From contig JARCMB010000437.1 in assembly GCA_030248825.1 (NCBI GenBank), positions 1 to 8,342 on the forward strand: 8,342 nucleotides of DNA. Direction: 5' to 3'. The DNA is from Pseudanabaenaceae cyanobacterium MP8IB2.15 (GTDB taxonomy: Bacteria; Cyanobacteriota; Cyanobacteriia; Pseudanabaenales; Pseudanabaenaceae). The notes below the pieces were generated by a model. The model searched no databases and was not told the DNA's origin. It saw nothing but the letters and a program-made list of their open reading frames with translations. Of this stretch, positions 1 through 5,778 are shown piece after piece; position 1 is the stretch's first letter, and every line of letters begins with the position of its first letter. A program made the position numbers and the translations under genes.

Positions 1-249
1 CCTCAATCCTTGTTGGAGAGGTACACTGCTAACTTCAGTGAGGAATTGAAGATCATCTTCTGTTTTCCACTCAGTCAGCATTGCCGAAGTTTCAATATAC
101 CCGACTCGCTCTTGCCTTTCATACCAAGCTTCTGTCCTTGCGGCAAGTGCGCGGTTGTAGACCAAGCGAGTACAGCCCATCGTCCTCCTCAACAGGTTTT
201 CCTGTTCAGGAGTTGGATAGAATCGATACTTGAAAGCTTTCTGTGTCAT
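1..249 (-). CDS. tnpB: TnpB, RNA-guided nuclease of an IS200/IS605-type element (N-terminal part)
   Basis: The minus strand encodes 83 codons from an ATG at 249 that stay open to the window edge, so only about the first fifth of a normal 370-420 aa TnpB is present. Recognition rests on the family's N-terminal signature: MTQKAFKYRFYPTPEQENLL, then the MGCTRLVYNRAL stretch, then a SAMLTEWK segment. TnpB proteins are transposon-encoded, RNA-guided DNA nucleases related to Cas12; the RuvC catalytic residues and the zinc finger lie in the C-terminal half, outside the window. The ATG overlaps the stop codon of an upstream short ORF in an ATGA arrangement. No Y1 transposase TnpA is encoded upstream, so within this window the element looks like the tnpB-only (IS1341-like) kind, although a tnpA could lie beyond the edge. 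Family identity is very secure; whether the full gene is intact cannot be seen. Confidence 0.93.
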   Translation of the reverse strand, partial: MTQKAFKYRFYPTPEQENLLRRTMGCTRLVYNRALAARTEAWYERQERVGYIETSAMLTEWKTEDDLQFLTEVSSVPLQQGLR

Positions 250-293
250 ACCTTACATTGTCGCATCCATCCTGTAAAAGATGTAAGTTTGTT

Positions 294-359
294 GGCGATT
301 TTCGCGGCCTCGAACCGCTCAATCGCCTCGCTATCCATCCCCACCGTGTAGACGGATGG
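294..359. repeat. Two adjacent hairpins upstream of tnpB, candidate element end
   Basis: Two inverted repeats lie 45-110 bp upstream of the tnpB start. The first has perfect 7-bp arms, GGCGATT at 294-300 and AATCGCC at 321-327, enclosing a second 4-bp stem (GCGG 304-307 with CCGC 315-318). The second has 6-bp arms, CCATCC at 335-340 and GGATGG at 354-359. IS200/IS605-family elements end in subterminal imperfect hairpins that their transposase recognises, so these are a plausible left end. The exact boundary cannot be set without the other end of the element or an empty site. Confidence 0.45.
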
Positions 360-425
360 GGTATTCCGCGAATTAGATAAAGGGAACTTCATCAAACTCA
401 GAGAAATTTGCGCCAAGATCGCAGA

Positions 426-460
426 ATGACTCCAAGTCATAATTGGGCTACAATAGCCAA
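426..460 (+). promoter_or_regulatory. Candidate promoter with overlapping inverted repeat for the antitoxin-toxin unit
   Basis: A sigma-70-like promoter can be read as ATGACT (426-431), a 17-bp spacer, and TACAAT (449-454), matching consensus at 4/6 and 5/6 positions. The -10 sits inside an inverted repeat: GGCT (446-449) and AGCC (455-458), extended by TT/AA after a one-base bulge (443-460). Antitoxins often repress their own operon by binding palindromes over the promoter, so this is a reasonable operator candidate. The call is by inspection only. Confidence 0.4.
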
Positions 461-498
461 AAGTAGGTCTAAAAGCTCACATCCATTGGAGTAACGTC

Positions 499-729
499 AT
501 GTTATTGCAAGAACTTAAAGGTCAAGTGCTCAAATTGCCTGTGAGCGATCGACTAGAACTTGTTCGCTCTATTATTGAATCGATCCAAGAAGTTCCAAGT
601 TCAAATCCTAACCGAAGCGAAGCAATAAAACGGATGAAAGGCTTATTAAAAACTAACCAAACTGCCCCAACTGACGATGAAGTAACAGCAATGTTAGAAC
701 AGCGTCGCATGGAGAAATATCTTCGGTGA
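499..729 (+). CDS. Small antitoxin-like protein of a VapBC-type addiction module
   Basis: A 76-residue soluble protein. Residues 1-30 hold an amphipathic segment of the LPVSDRLELVRSIIESIQ type, common in small cyanobacterial addiction-module antitoxins. The charged C-terminal third (TDDEVTAMLEQRRMEKYLR) is the kind of tail that wraps a PIN toxin in VapBC complexes. The start ATG is well supported by GGAG at 488-491, seven bases upstream. Its stop codon overlaps by 4 bp (GTGA, 726-729) the start of a PIN-domain reading frame, the coupling expected of an antitoxin-toxin operon. The toxin is broken, so this protein is probably an orphan antitoxin that may still bind its operator or a related toxin elsewhere. 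The exact antitoxin family cannot be assigned by eye, because no clear AbrB, RHH or Phd motif is visible; the operon arrangement is the strongest argument. Confidence 0.75.
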   Translation: MLLQELKGQVLKLPVSDRLELVRSIIESIQEVPSSNPNRSEAIKRMKGLLKTNQTAPTDDEVTAMLEQRRMEKYLR

Positions 730-818
730 AAATTCTGCTTGACACGAATATTCTGCTAGATTTTTTGAGTTCTATGATTCCTGTATTCTCAGCTTGTCAG
801 TTTCTAGAACAGTTATAG
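726..818 (+). pseudogene. PIN-domain (VapC-like) toxin with internal deletion
   Basis: A GTG-started frame of 30 codons begins inside the antitoxin stop codon. It opens with VKILLDTNILLDFL, the strand and first catalytic Asp (D6) that begin PIN-domain ribonucleases of the VapC class, and then runs straight into SSMIPVFSACQFLEQL before a TAG stop. That ending closely resembles the last residues of cyanobacterial PIN toxins, which typically finish with a form of IPVFSPxxFLEQL. About 100 codons of the usual 130-140 are therefore missing from the middle, and the remaining ends are joined in frame. The lost part carries the other acidic metal-binding residues, so the product cannot be an active RNase. 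The PIN N-terminus is certain; the reading of the tail as the true toxin C-terminus comes from family knowledge and needs alignment. Confidence 0.8.
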
Positions 819-831
819 CAGAGATAATTTG

Positions 832-845
832 AAGTCGATCGACTT
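832..845. promoter_or_regulatory. Perfect 14-bp palindrome upstream of the aldolase gene
   Basis: AAGTCGATCGACTT is a perfect palindrome 36 bp before the aldolase ATG, in the short gap after the toxin remnant. It contains the CGATCG core that is scattered through this genome, so it may be only a HIP1-like repeat. The perfect flanking bases also make a dimeric regulator site possible. I could not find a convincing -35/-10 pair around it. Confidence 0.25.
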
Positions 846-880
846 AATGCTAGGGTTAATTGAAGTAGCTACGGAAAAAT

Positions 881-1795
881 ATGTTGAGTTCAACCAAGGA
901 ACTTTTAGAGACAGCACGTCGTAATGCTTATGCGATTGGGGCTTTCAATGTCTATAACCTCGAAGGAGTCAAAGCCGTGATTGCTGCGGCGGAAGTCAGT
1001 CGCAGTCCTGCCATGCTCCAACTTCATCCCACTGCACTGAAGTATGGCAAATTGCCCTTAATTAAGCTCTGTCTTGAAGCAGCCAAGGCATCCAAGGTTT
1101 CGATCGCGGTGCATTTAGACCACAGCACTTCTACCAGCGATATCACACTGGCTCTTCAAGCAGGAATTCGATCGATCATGGCAGATGGTTCACCGATGTC
1201 TTACGAGCAAAATCTGGAATTTACCCGCGACATGACTACCCTTTCTCATACTTATGGCGCGACGGTCGAAGCTGAGATTGGCAGAATTAGCGGGACTGAA
1301 GATGGATTGACAATTACCGAGAAAGAAGCGAAGATGACCGACCCGAAACAAGCTTTGGAGTTTGTCCATCGCACGCAAGTGGATTCGATCGCCGTCACAA
1401 TTGGCAACGTTCATGGTGAATATAAGAGTCCACCTCAACTCGACTTTGCCCGTCTGGAAAAGATTCGCCAGCTCATTGATATCCCTCTGGTTTTGCACGG
1501 TGCATCTGGGTTACCCGCAGCGATGATCGGTCGATCGATTCAATTAGGCGTGTGTAAATTTAACGTCAATACCGAAGTGCGTCAGGCGTATATGCAAGCT
1601 CTCAAGGATGAGATTTGTGGAGATCGATCGAAGGATTTACTCGAAATTGCGGCAGAATCGATCGCGGCGATGCAAGAAGTGATCGCTGAGAAGCTGGAAC
1701 TGTTTGGCTCGGCGGGTAAAGCTCATTTACACGAGAACCCTTATGCCGCGATGTTGTCTGCCTCCGAGCAAAATGGGATGAAGGTAAGTTCTTAG
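881..1795 (+). CDS. Class II ketose-bisphosphate aldolase (GatY/KbaY/FbaA-like)
   Basis: A 304-residue cytosolic, zinc-dependent aldolase that should cleave fructose- or tagatose-1,6-bisphosphate (or a related ketose phosphate) to dihydroxyacetone phosphate plus an aldehyde. Family hallmarks are all present: GAFNVYNLEG at 20-29; HLDH at 78-81 with catalytic Asp80 and zinc ligand His81; MADGS at 100-104; VEAEIG at 129-134; NVHG with zinc ligand His178; LHGASG with zinc ligand His206; and NVNTE at 228-232, which contacts the substrate phosphate and DHAP. The length is complete and resembles the short GatY/KbaY branch rather than the roughly 360-aa CbbA aldolase that serves the Calvin cycle in cyanobacteria, so this is probably an additional paralogue. 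The ATG gives the expected STKELL N-terminus, though the ribosome-binding site is weak. It stands alone, converging with the ABC gene. Substrate cannot be decided from sequence. Confidence 0.92.
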   Translation: MLSSTKELLETARRNAYAIGAFNVYNLEGVKAVIAAAEVSRSPAMLQLHPTALKYGKLPLIKLCLEAAKASKVSIAVHLDHSTSTSDITLALQAGIRSIMADGSPMSYEQNLEFTRDMTTLSHTYGATVEAEIGRISGTEDGLTITEKEAKMTDPKQALEFVHRTQVDSIAVTIGNVHGEYKSPPQLDFARLEKIRQLIDIPLVLHGASGLPAAMIGRSIQLGVCKFNVNTEVRQAYMQALKDEICGDRSKDLLEIAAESIAAMQEVIAEKLELFGSAGKAHLHENPYAAMLSASEQNGMKVSS

Positions 1796-1870
1796 AGGTA
1801 TATTAGCTGTGGCAGATCGTAAGCGAAAACCTCAGTATTGGAGCGATCGAAAGTAGTCTTGTACAGAGCA

Positions 1871-3616
1871 TCACTTCAAAACCTCTTCGAGTTTGTGTTG
1901 ATTCCAGAGCTTGGAATAGAGGCTAGATGATGCCAATAGTTCTTGGTGAGTCCCAACTTGAACGATTTTACCTTTATCCATTAAGATAATTCGATCGCTA
2001 TTTGCTGCCGCCGAAAGTTGGTGCGAAATAAAGATTACAGTCTTGTGCTTGGGTAAATTTGCCAGAATATTTGTGGCGGTTTGGTTATCGACACTAGAGA
2101 GCGCATCATCCAGCAACAAGATCGGTGAGTTCACTAATAAGGCACGAGCGAGGGCAGTACGTTGGCGTTGTCCCCCAGAAAGTGTTATGCCGCGTTCGCC
2201 TACTAAGGTGTCATATTTGCGAGGGAAGTTGAGAATCTCATTCTGGATACGAGCTTGGTCGGCGTAATACTCGACTTCAGAAAGTGGTGCTTCTGGTTTA
2301 CCGTAGCGAATGTTATTGGCGATCGAATCGCTAAACAAAAAGCTATCCTGCGGCACATAAGTAATGATGCTGCGGAGATTTTCTACCTTGAGATTGGTGA
2401 TGTCATAACCGTCGATAAAAAGCATCCCTGGAGGGATATTCAGTAATCTTGGTAAAGCGTTGGCGAGAGTCGATTTACCCGATCCGACTGCCCCGATCAC
2501 TGCGACTATCTCACCTGGCTCGATCGAAAAACTGACTCGATCGAGCGTAAGATGCTCAGCATCAGGATAAGTAAATGTCAGCCCTCTCGCTTCAACCCGC
2601 CCCTTGACCAGATCGAGATCCAATTCGATCGCATCGGCAGGATTAGCGACGGCGATCGGTTCTGCCAAAATCCCTTCGATCCGATTGATACTTACTTGAC
2701 CGCGTTGATAGATCGTAATCGTGAAGCCCAACAAAGCTGTAGGAAAGATCAGCCGTTCGATGTAGATGATCAGCGCGATCAACTTGCCCACCGTAAACCC
2801 ACTCGCAGGATTTGCTAACATCTCACCGCCCACTAGGAGCAGTACCAAAAAGCTGACACTGGCAATACCACCCAACAAGGGAAAGAGGATATTTCGGGTT
2901 TTGGCAAGTTTTAAGTTGGCAACCAATAATCTTTGATTGAGCAGATCGAAAGCACCACGTTCATTCTCTTCTTGAGCATAGGTTTTGATCAACGCCATGC
3001 CGTTAAGATCTTCTTGTAGTAAGGAACTCATCTCAGATAGTTCTTCTTGAACATGAAGCTGTTGGCTTTGTAACTGGGCACTAGAAAATTTGACAATTAC
3101 CAACATCAGGGGATAGACCGAGATCGATATCAAACTCAGCTTCGGTTCGATCGCTAGCATCACAGGCAGAGTCATGGCATAGGCAAACACGGTATTGATT
3201 AAGCTCAGCAGGGCAAAGCCCAACATCCGACGGACATTTTCAACATCACTAGTGGCAATGCTGATGGTTTCACCTGCCGAGTGCCGCGCAAAGTATTCAG
3301 GCGAGAGCTTGAGCAGATGCTCGAATAGTTTTTGTTTGAGATCAAATTCCACCTGCCGCCCGATCCCAAACAGCCAGATCCGTGAAGCTAGACGGATCAC
3401 CAGCATGATTGAAGCCAGAGCCAAGATTAACCAGACATAATGCATCAGTCGATCGACCGTGAGCAGTTTCTTCAGCTCATCGACCGATTCCAAAATTAGA
3501 AGGGGAATATACGTCCCTATACCATTAACCAGTAGCAGAGCAACAGTGCCCAGTGCCATGTCCCGATAGTAAGGACGGAGGTATTCGTTAAGTTGTTGAA
3601 GTTGCGATCTCGCCAT
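1871..3616 (-). CDS. ABC exporter half-transporter (fused membrane and ATPase domains, MdlA/BmrC-like)
   Basis: A complete 581-residue half-transporter of the MsbA/MdlAB exporter class, in the inner membrane. Residues about 15-310 form a six-helix membrane domain, with hydrophobic stretches near 20-41, 60-82, 133-156, 158-176, 245-265 and 278-300. The ATPase domain follows: Walker A GAVGSGKS (375-382), Q-loop Gln423, signature LSGGQ (479-483), Walker B ILLLDD (499-504), D-loop SSVD (507-510) and H-loop His532. The residue after the Walker B Asp is Asp504 rather than the usual catalytic Glu. This LLLDDALSSVD form is seen in subunits of heterodimeric exporters such as MdlA and BmrC, which carry one degenerate ATP site. 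No partner subunit lies beside it, so it either pairs with a distant gene or works as a homodimer with weakened hydrolysis. The substrate is unknown; drugs, lipids and peptides are all possible. Confidence 0.93.
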   Translation of the reverse strand: MARSQLQQLNEYLRPYYRDMALGTVALLLVNGIGTYIPLLILESVDELKKLLTVDRLMHYVWLILALASIMLVIRLASRIWLFGIGRQVEFDLKQKLFEHLLKLSPEYFARHSAGETISIATSDVENVRRMLGFALLSLINTVFAYAMTLPVMLAIEPKLSLISISVYPLMLVIVKFSSAQLQSQQLHVQEELSEMSSLLQEDLNGMALIKTYAQEENERGAFDLLNQRLLVANLKLAKTRNILFPLLGGIASVSFLVLLLVGGEMLANPASGFTVGKLIALIIYIERLIFPTALLGFTITIYQRGQVSINRIEGILAEPIAVANPADAIELDLDLVKGRVEARGLTFTYPDAEHLTLDRVSFSIEPGEIVAVIGAVGSGKSTLANALPRLLNIPPGMLFIDGYDITNLKVENLRSIITYVPQDSFLFSDSIANNIRYGKPEAPLSEVEYYADQARIQNEILNFPRKYDTLVGERGITLSGGQRQRTALARALLVNSPILLLDDALSSVDNQTATNILANLPKHKTVIFISHQLSAAANSDRIILMDKGKIVQVGTHQELLASSSLYSKLWNQHKLEEVLK

Positions 3617-3674
3617 ATTTTTATACTAGCCCTTCTACCTCAGAATAGTGTGGCTCGTTTTAGGGTTGGCATTG

Positions 3675-3690
3675 TATAGTCTAGACTGTA
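3675..3690. promoter_or_regulatory. Palindrome in the divergent promoter region
   Basis: The 116-bp gap between the divergent ABC exporter and Uma2 genes contains a perfect 10-bp palindrome AGTCTAGACT (3678-3687), extended to 16 bp with one mismatch. On the plus strand it overlaps TATAGT (3675-3680), and on the minus strand it lies next to TACAAT (3676-3671); both resemble -10 elements, though neither has a good -35. It could be a shared operator, but that is inference from position. Confidence 0.3.
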
Positions 3691-3732
3691 AGCAGGATTT
3701 ACTAACTAAATCGGTTAACAGGAACGTAAATT

Positions 3733-4290
3733 ATGCCACTACTTACACATAAGTTTGATGTCGAACAATATCAGCAAATGGGAAAGGCTGGCATTTTTCA
3801 TCCTGAAAGTCGCCTTGAATTGATTGAAGGAGATATCATTCCTATGACACCAATCGGACTGAGGCATTCCACCACAATTAATCGGTTAAATCAGTTTTTT
3901 GTCCAAGCACTTAAGGGAAGAGGAATTGTTAGTATTCAGAATTCTATCCGTCTGCAAGATTATTCAGAGCCACAACCAGATATTGCGATTCTAAGTCCTC
4001 GTGAAGATTTTTATGCGAGTAAATTCCCTCAAGCAGAAGATGTTTTGTTACTAATTGAAGTGGCTGATTCAAGCTTGAAATACGATCGAATCACGAAGCT
4101 TTCTCTTTATGCGGAATATGGTATTTCAGAGTATTGGATCGTTAATTTAGAGAGAGATATCTTAGAGCTTTACCGTCAACCCCAAAACAAGTCATATCTC
4201 AAGCAAACTTTAATTGATACTTCTGCGATTCCGTTCGCGGCGATCGACTTCCCTGATATCATCATGACCCTAAAAGACATCTTTGGATAA
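3733..4290 (+). CDS. Uma2-family (DUF820) putative PD-(D/E)XK nuclease
   Basis: A 185-residue soluble protein of the Uma2/DUF820 family, which is expanded in cyanobacteria and adopts a restriction-endonuclease-like fold. Diagnostic features in order: FDVEQYQQM near the N-terminus; RLELIEG at 27-33; the EPQPDIAIL strand with the PD dipeptide at 82-83; the LLIEVADSSLKYDR segment with Glu109; Lys122; and the helix LYAEYGISEYWIVN that follows in this family. Asp83, Glu109 and Lys122 fit the metal-binding and catalytic triad. The length is usual for the family. Start choice is supported by AGGAA about nine bases before the ATG. It is a lone gene in its own transcription unit, divergent from the ABC exporter. 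The biological role of cyanobacterial Uma2 proteins is not established; stand-alone copies have been discussed as mobile or selfish nucleases. CGATCG appears only once in it, near the 3' end. Confidence 0.9.
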   Translation: MPLLTHKFDVEQYQQMGKAGIFHPESRLELIEGDIIPMTPIGLRHSTTINRLNQFFVQALKGRGIVSIQNSIRLQDYSEPQPDIAILSPREDFYASKFPQAEDVLLLIEVADSSLKYDRITKLSLYAEYGISEYWIVNLERDILELYRQPQNKSYLKQTLIDTSAIPFAAIDFPDIIMTLKDIFG

Positions 4291-4332
4291 ATGATATCGA
4301 TCGAAAACTGTGATTAAGGAATAAGTAAGTAT

Positions 4333-4764
4333 ATGGAACGCGGATTGTTGTGGCTGCCTCTGTTGGCGATATTTATCGGGTTGACATGGGCGGGTTGGCG
4401 AGAATATAAAAAGGTGGAAGCCTATCAACGGTGGGCAGTAGATTTCGATCGACATAAATATGACATCTACGCCGTGCTGGGGCAAAAGGGCGATCGATTG
4501 ACTTGGGGAAAACCGACCCGCAGCCAGCCAGCCGAATTGCAAACTATCTCATTGCGAGAGATCGAGACAATCCAGCTCAAACTCGATCGACAAGTTATTA
4601 CCGATCCCAGTGCTGTCATGCCTACCAGTGCCAAAAGTATTTCGATCGAATTAGTTACGCCGACCAAAACGGTATTCAATATTCCATTTACAGAAGTGTC
4701 GATCGCGGTAAATTGGTTTTGCTATTTGTTAAGTGAGCAAGCAAGACAAGATCGAACCAAATAA
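4333..4764 (+). CDS. Small membrane-anchored protein of unknown function, upstream of ppk2
   Basis: A 143-residue protein whose product I do not recognise by name. Residues 4-21 form a single hydrophobic helix, flanked by basic and aromatic residues (WREYKKVEAYQRW), which suggests an N-terminal anchor rather than a cleaved signal because no cleavage motif follows. The remaining 120 residues are soluble and look like mixed alpha/beta structure, with a putative strand-rich region at about 70-120 (alternating hydrophobics as in SISIELVTPTKTVFNIPF). The start is supported by AAGGAATA just upstream. Codon use and repeated CGATCG sites match the resident genome, so it is a real and long-resident gene. 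Only 26 bp separate its stop from the PPK2 start, so the two are probably cotranscribed, and a role linked to polyphosphate or its enzyme is a guess from that. No catalytic motif is visible. Confidence 0.8.
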   Translation: MERGLLWLPLLAIFIGLTWAGWREYKKVEAYQRWAVDFDRHKYDIYAVLGQKGDRLTWGKPTRSQPAELQTISLREIETIQLKLDRQVITDPSAVMPTSAKSISIELVTPTKTVFNIPFTEVSIAVNWFCYLLSEQARQDRTK

Positions 4765-4790
4765 ATTTTCAACACCTAGGAGTAATTATT

Positions 4791-5747
4791 ATGTCTAATA
4801 GCAAGCATGATGTCTCAATCAAGGATGAGCCAAAATCCAAAAAAATCAAGTCAGCTAAAAAATCCAAAAAAACCACGTCGATCGATCCGATAGAACTTCA
4901 AACTCAGATCGTTCCCCCTGACCAAGATCGAGCATCCACGCATCAGTCCCTGCCCAGTGAGGTCGATCGAAAATTAACCAAAAAGTTCTACGAAAAAGAG
5001 CTATCTCAACTTCAGACCGAACTCGTGAAATTGCAATATTGGGTCAAACAACAGGGTCTGCGAGTTGTGATTATTTTTGAAGGCAGAGATGCGGCGGGTA
5101 AAGGGAGTGCGATTAAACAAATTGTCGATTGCCTCAATCCGCGTGGATGTACAGTTGTCGCTTTATCAAAACCCTCAGATGTCGAAAAGACGCAGTGGTA
5201 TTTCCAACGCTATGTCATGCATTTACCCTCAGCGGGTGAGATCATCGTATTCGATCGAAGTTGGTATAACCGTGCTGGTGTAGAGCGAGTGATGGGCTTT
5301 TGTACAGAAACCGAGTATCAAGAGTTTATCCAATCTTGCCCAGAATTTGAACGCATGATAGTTCGATCGGGGATCATCTTGCTGAAATATTGGTTTTCTG
5401 TCAATGACGAGGAGCAAGAACATCGATTTCAAGATCGGGTCAAAGATCCTGCCAAACGCTGGAAACTCAGCCCGATGGATCTAGAGTCTCGCGATCGATG
5501 GGAAGAATATTCCGCCGCCAAGGATTATATGTTTTCCCACACCAATATTCCCGAAGCACCTTGGTTTACGGTCGAAGCTGATGATAAAAAGCGATCGCGC
5601 CTCAACCTGTTCAAGCATATTTTGACGAAAATCCCCTACAAAGACATCACTCCACCTGCATTTGAGCTACCACCGCGTAAACCCGCGACAAAAGGATACG
5701 TGCGTCCCCCGATCAACGAGCAATTTTTTGTGCCAAAAGTTTACTAG
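4791..5747 (+). CDS. ppk2: Polyphosphate kinase 2 family protein (class I-like)
   Basis: A 318-residue cytosolic phosphotransferase that moves phosphate between inorganic polyphosphate and nucleotides; class I PPK2s favour making NTPs from NDPs. The core is about residues 60-285. It has the Walker A motif FEGRDAAGKGS (96-106, with Asp100 and Lys104), the NPRGCTVVAL segment, KTQWYFQRYVMHLP, the Walker B region VFDRSWYNRAGVERVMGF (153-170) and the basic lid RFQDRVKDPAKRWKLSPMD (212-230). These are characteristic single-domain PPK2 blocks and all key residues are present. The first 30 residues are an extra, lysine-rich tail (ten Lys) predicted to be disordered. TAGGAG about ten bases before the ATG supports the start. 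It follows a small membrane protein by 26 bp and converges with the ABC-2 permease. Class assignment is from motif resemblance, not a tree; the enzyme family itself is not in doubt. Confidence 0.95.
   Translation: MSNSKHDVSIKDEPKSKKIKSAKKSKKTTSIDPIELQTQIVPPDQDRASTHQSLPSEVDRKLTKKFYEKELSQLQTELVKLQYWVKQQGLRVVIIFEGRDAAGKGSAIKQIVDCLNPRGCTVVALSKPSDVEKTQWYFQRYVMHLPSAGEIIVFDRSWYNRAGVERVMGFCTETEYQEFIQSCPEFERMIVRSGIILLKYWFSVNDEEQEHRFQDRVKDPAKRWKLSPMDLESRDRWEEYSAAKDYMFSHTNIPEAPWFTVEADDKKRSRLNLFKHILTKIPYKDITPPAFELPPRKPATKGYVRPPINEQFFVPKVY
5591..5598. repeat. HIP1 octamer (GCGATCGC)
   Basis: This is the only complete HIP1 octamer I found in the window, inside ppk2. The shorter core CGATCG is present about 43 times, mostly flanked by T on the left and A or C on the right. 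HIP1-type repeats are a hallmark of many cyanobacterial genomes. Confidence 0.8.
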
Positions 5748-5778
5748 AAGCCGCGATCTATTCACGCCTGACACAACA

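Noticed and set aside
304..320. tRNA T-loop-like GGTTCGA sequence on the minus strand
   Set aside because: No acceptor stem, anticodon arm or D-arm can be placed around it; it is simply the loop of a hairpin.
10..351. 113-codon plus-strand frame
   Set aside because: It lies antisense to the secure tnpB coding sequence and its upstream hairpins, and its translation has no recognisable features.
1190..1498. 102-codon minus-strand frame inside the aldolase
   Set aside because: Antisense shadow of a gene whose motifs are complete in the other strand.
1796..1870. Possible bidirectional terminator between aldolase and ABC exporter
   Set aside because: Only a 5-bp GAGGT/ACCTC pair separated by a long loop was found, with no T-run, so it is too weak to list.
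4270..4542. 90-codon minus-strand frame overlapping the Uma2 end and the membrane-protein gene
   Set aside because: It spans the ends of two supported genes and has no ribosome-binding site or familiar motif.
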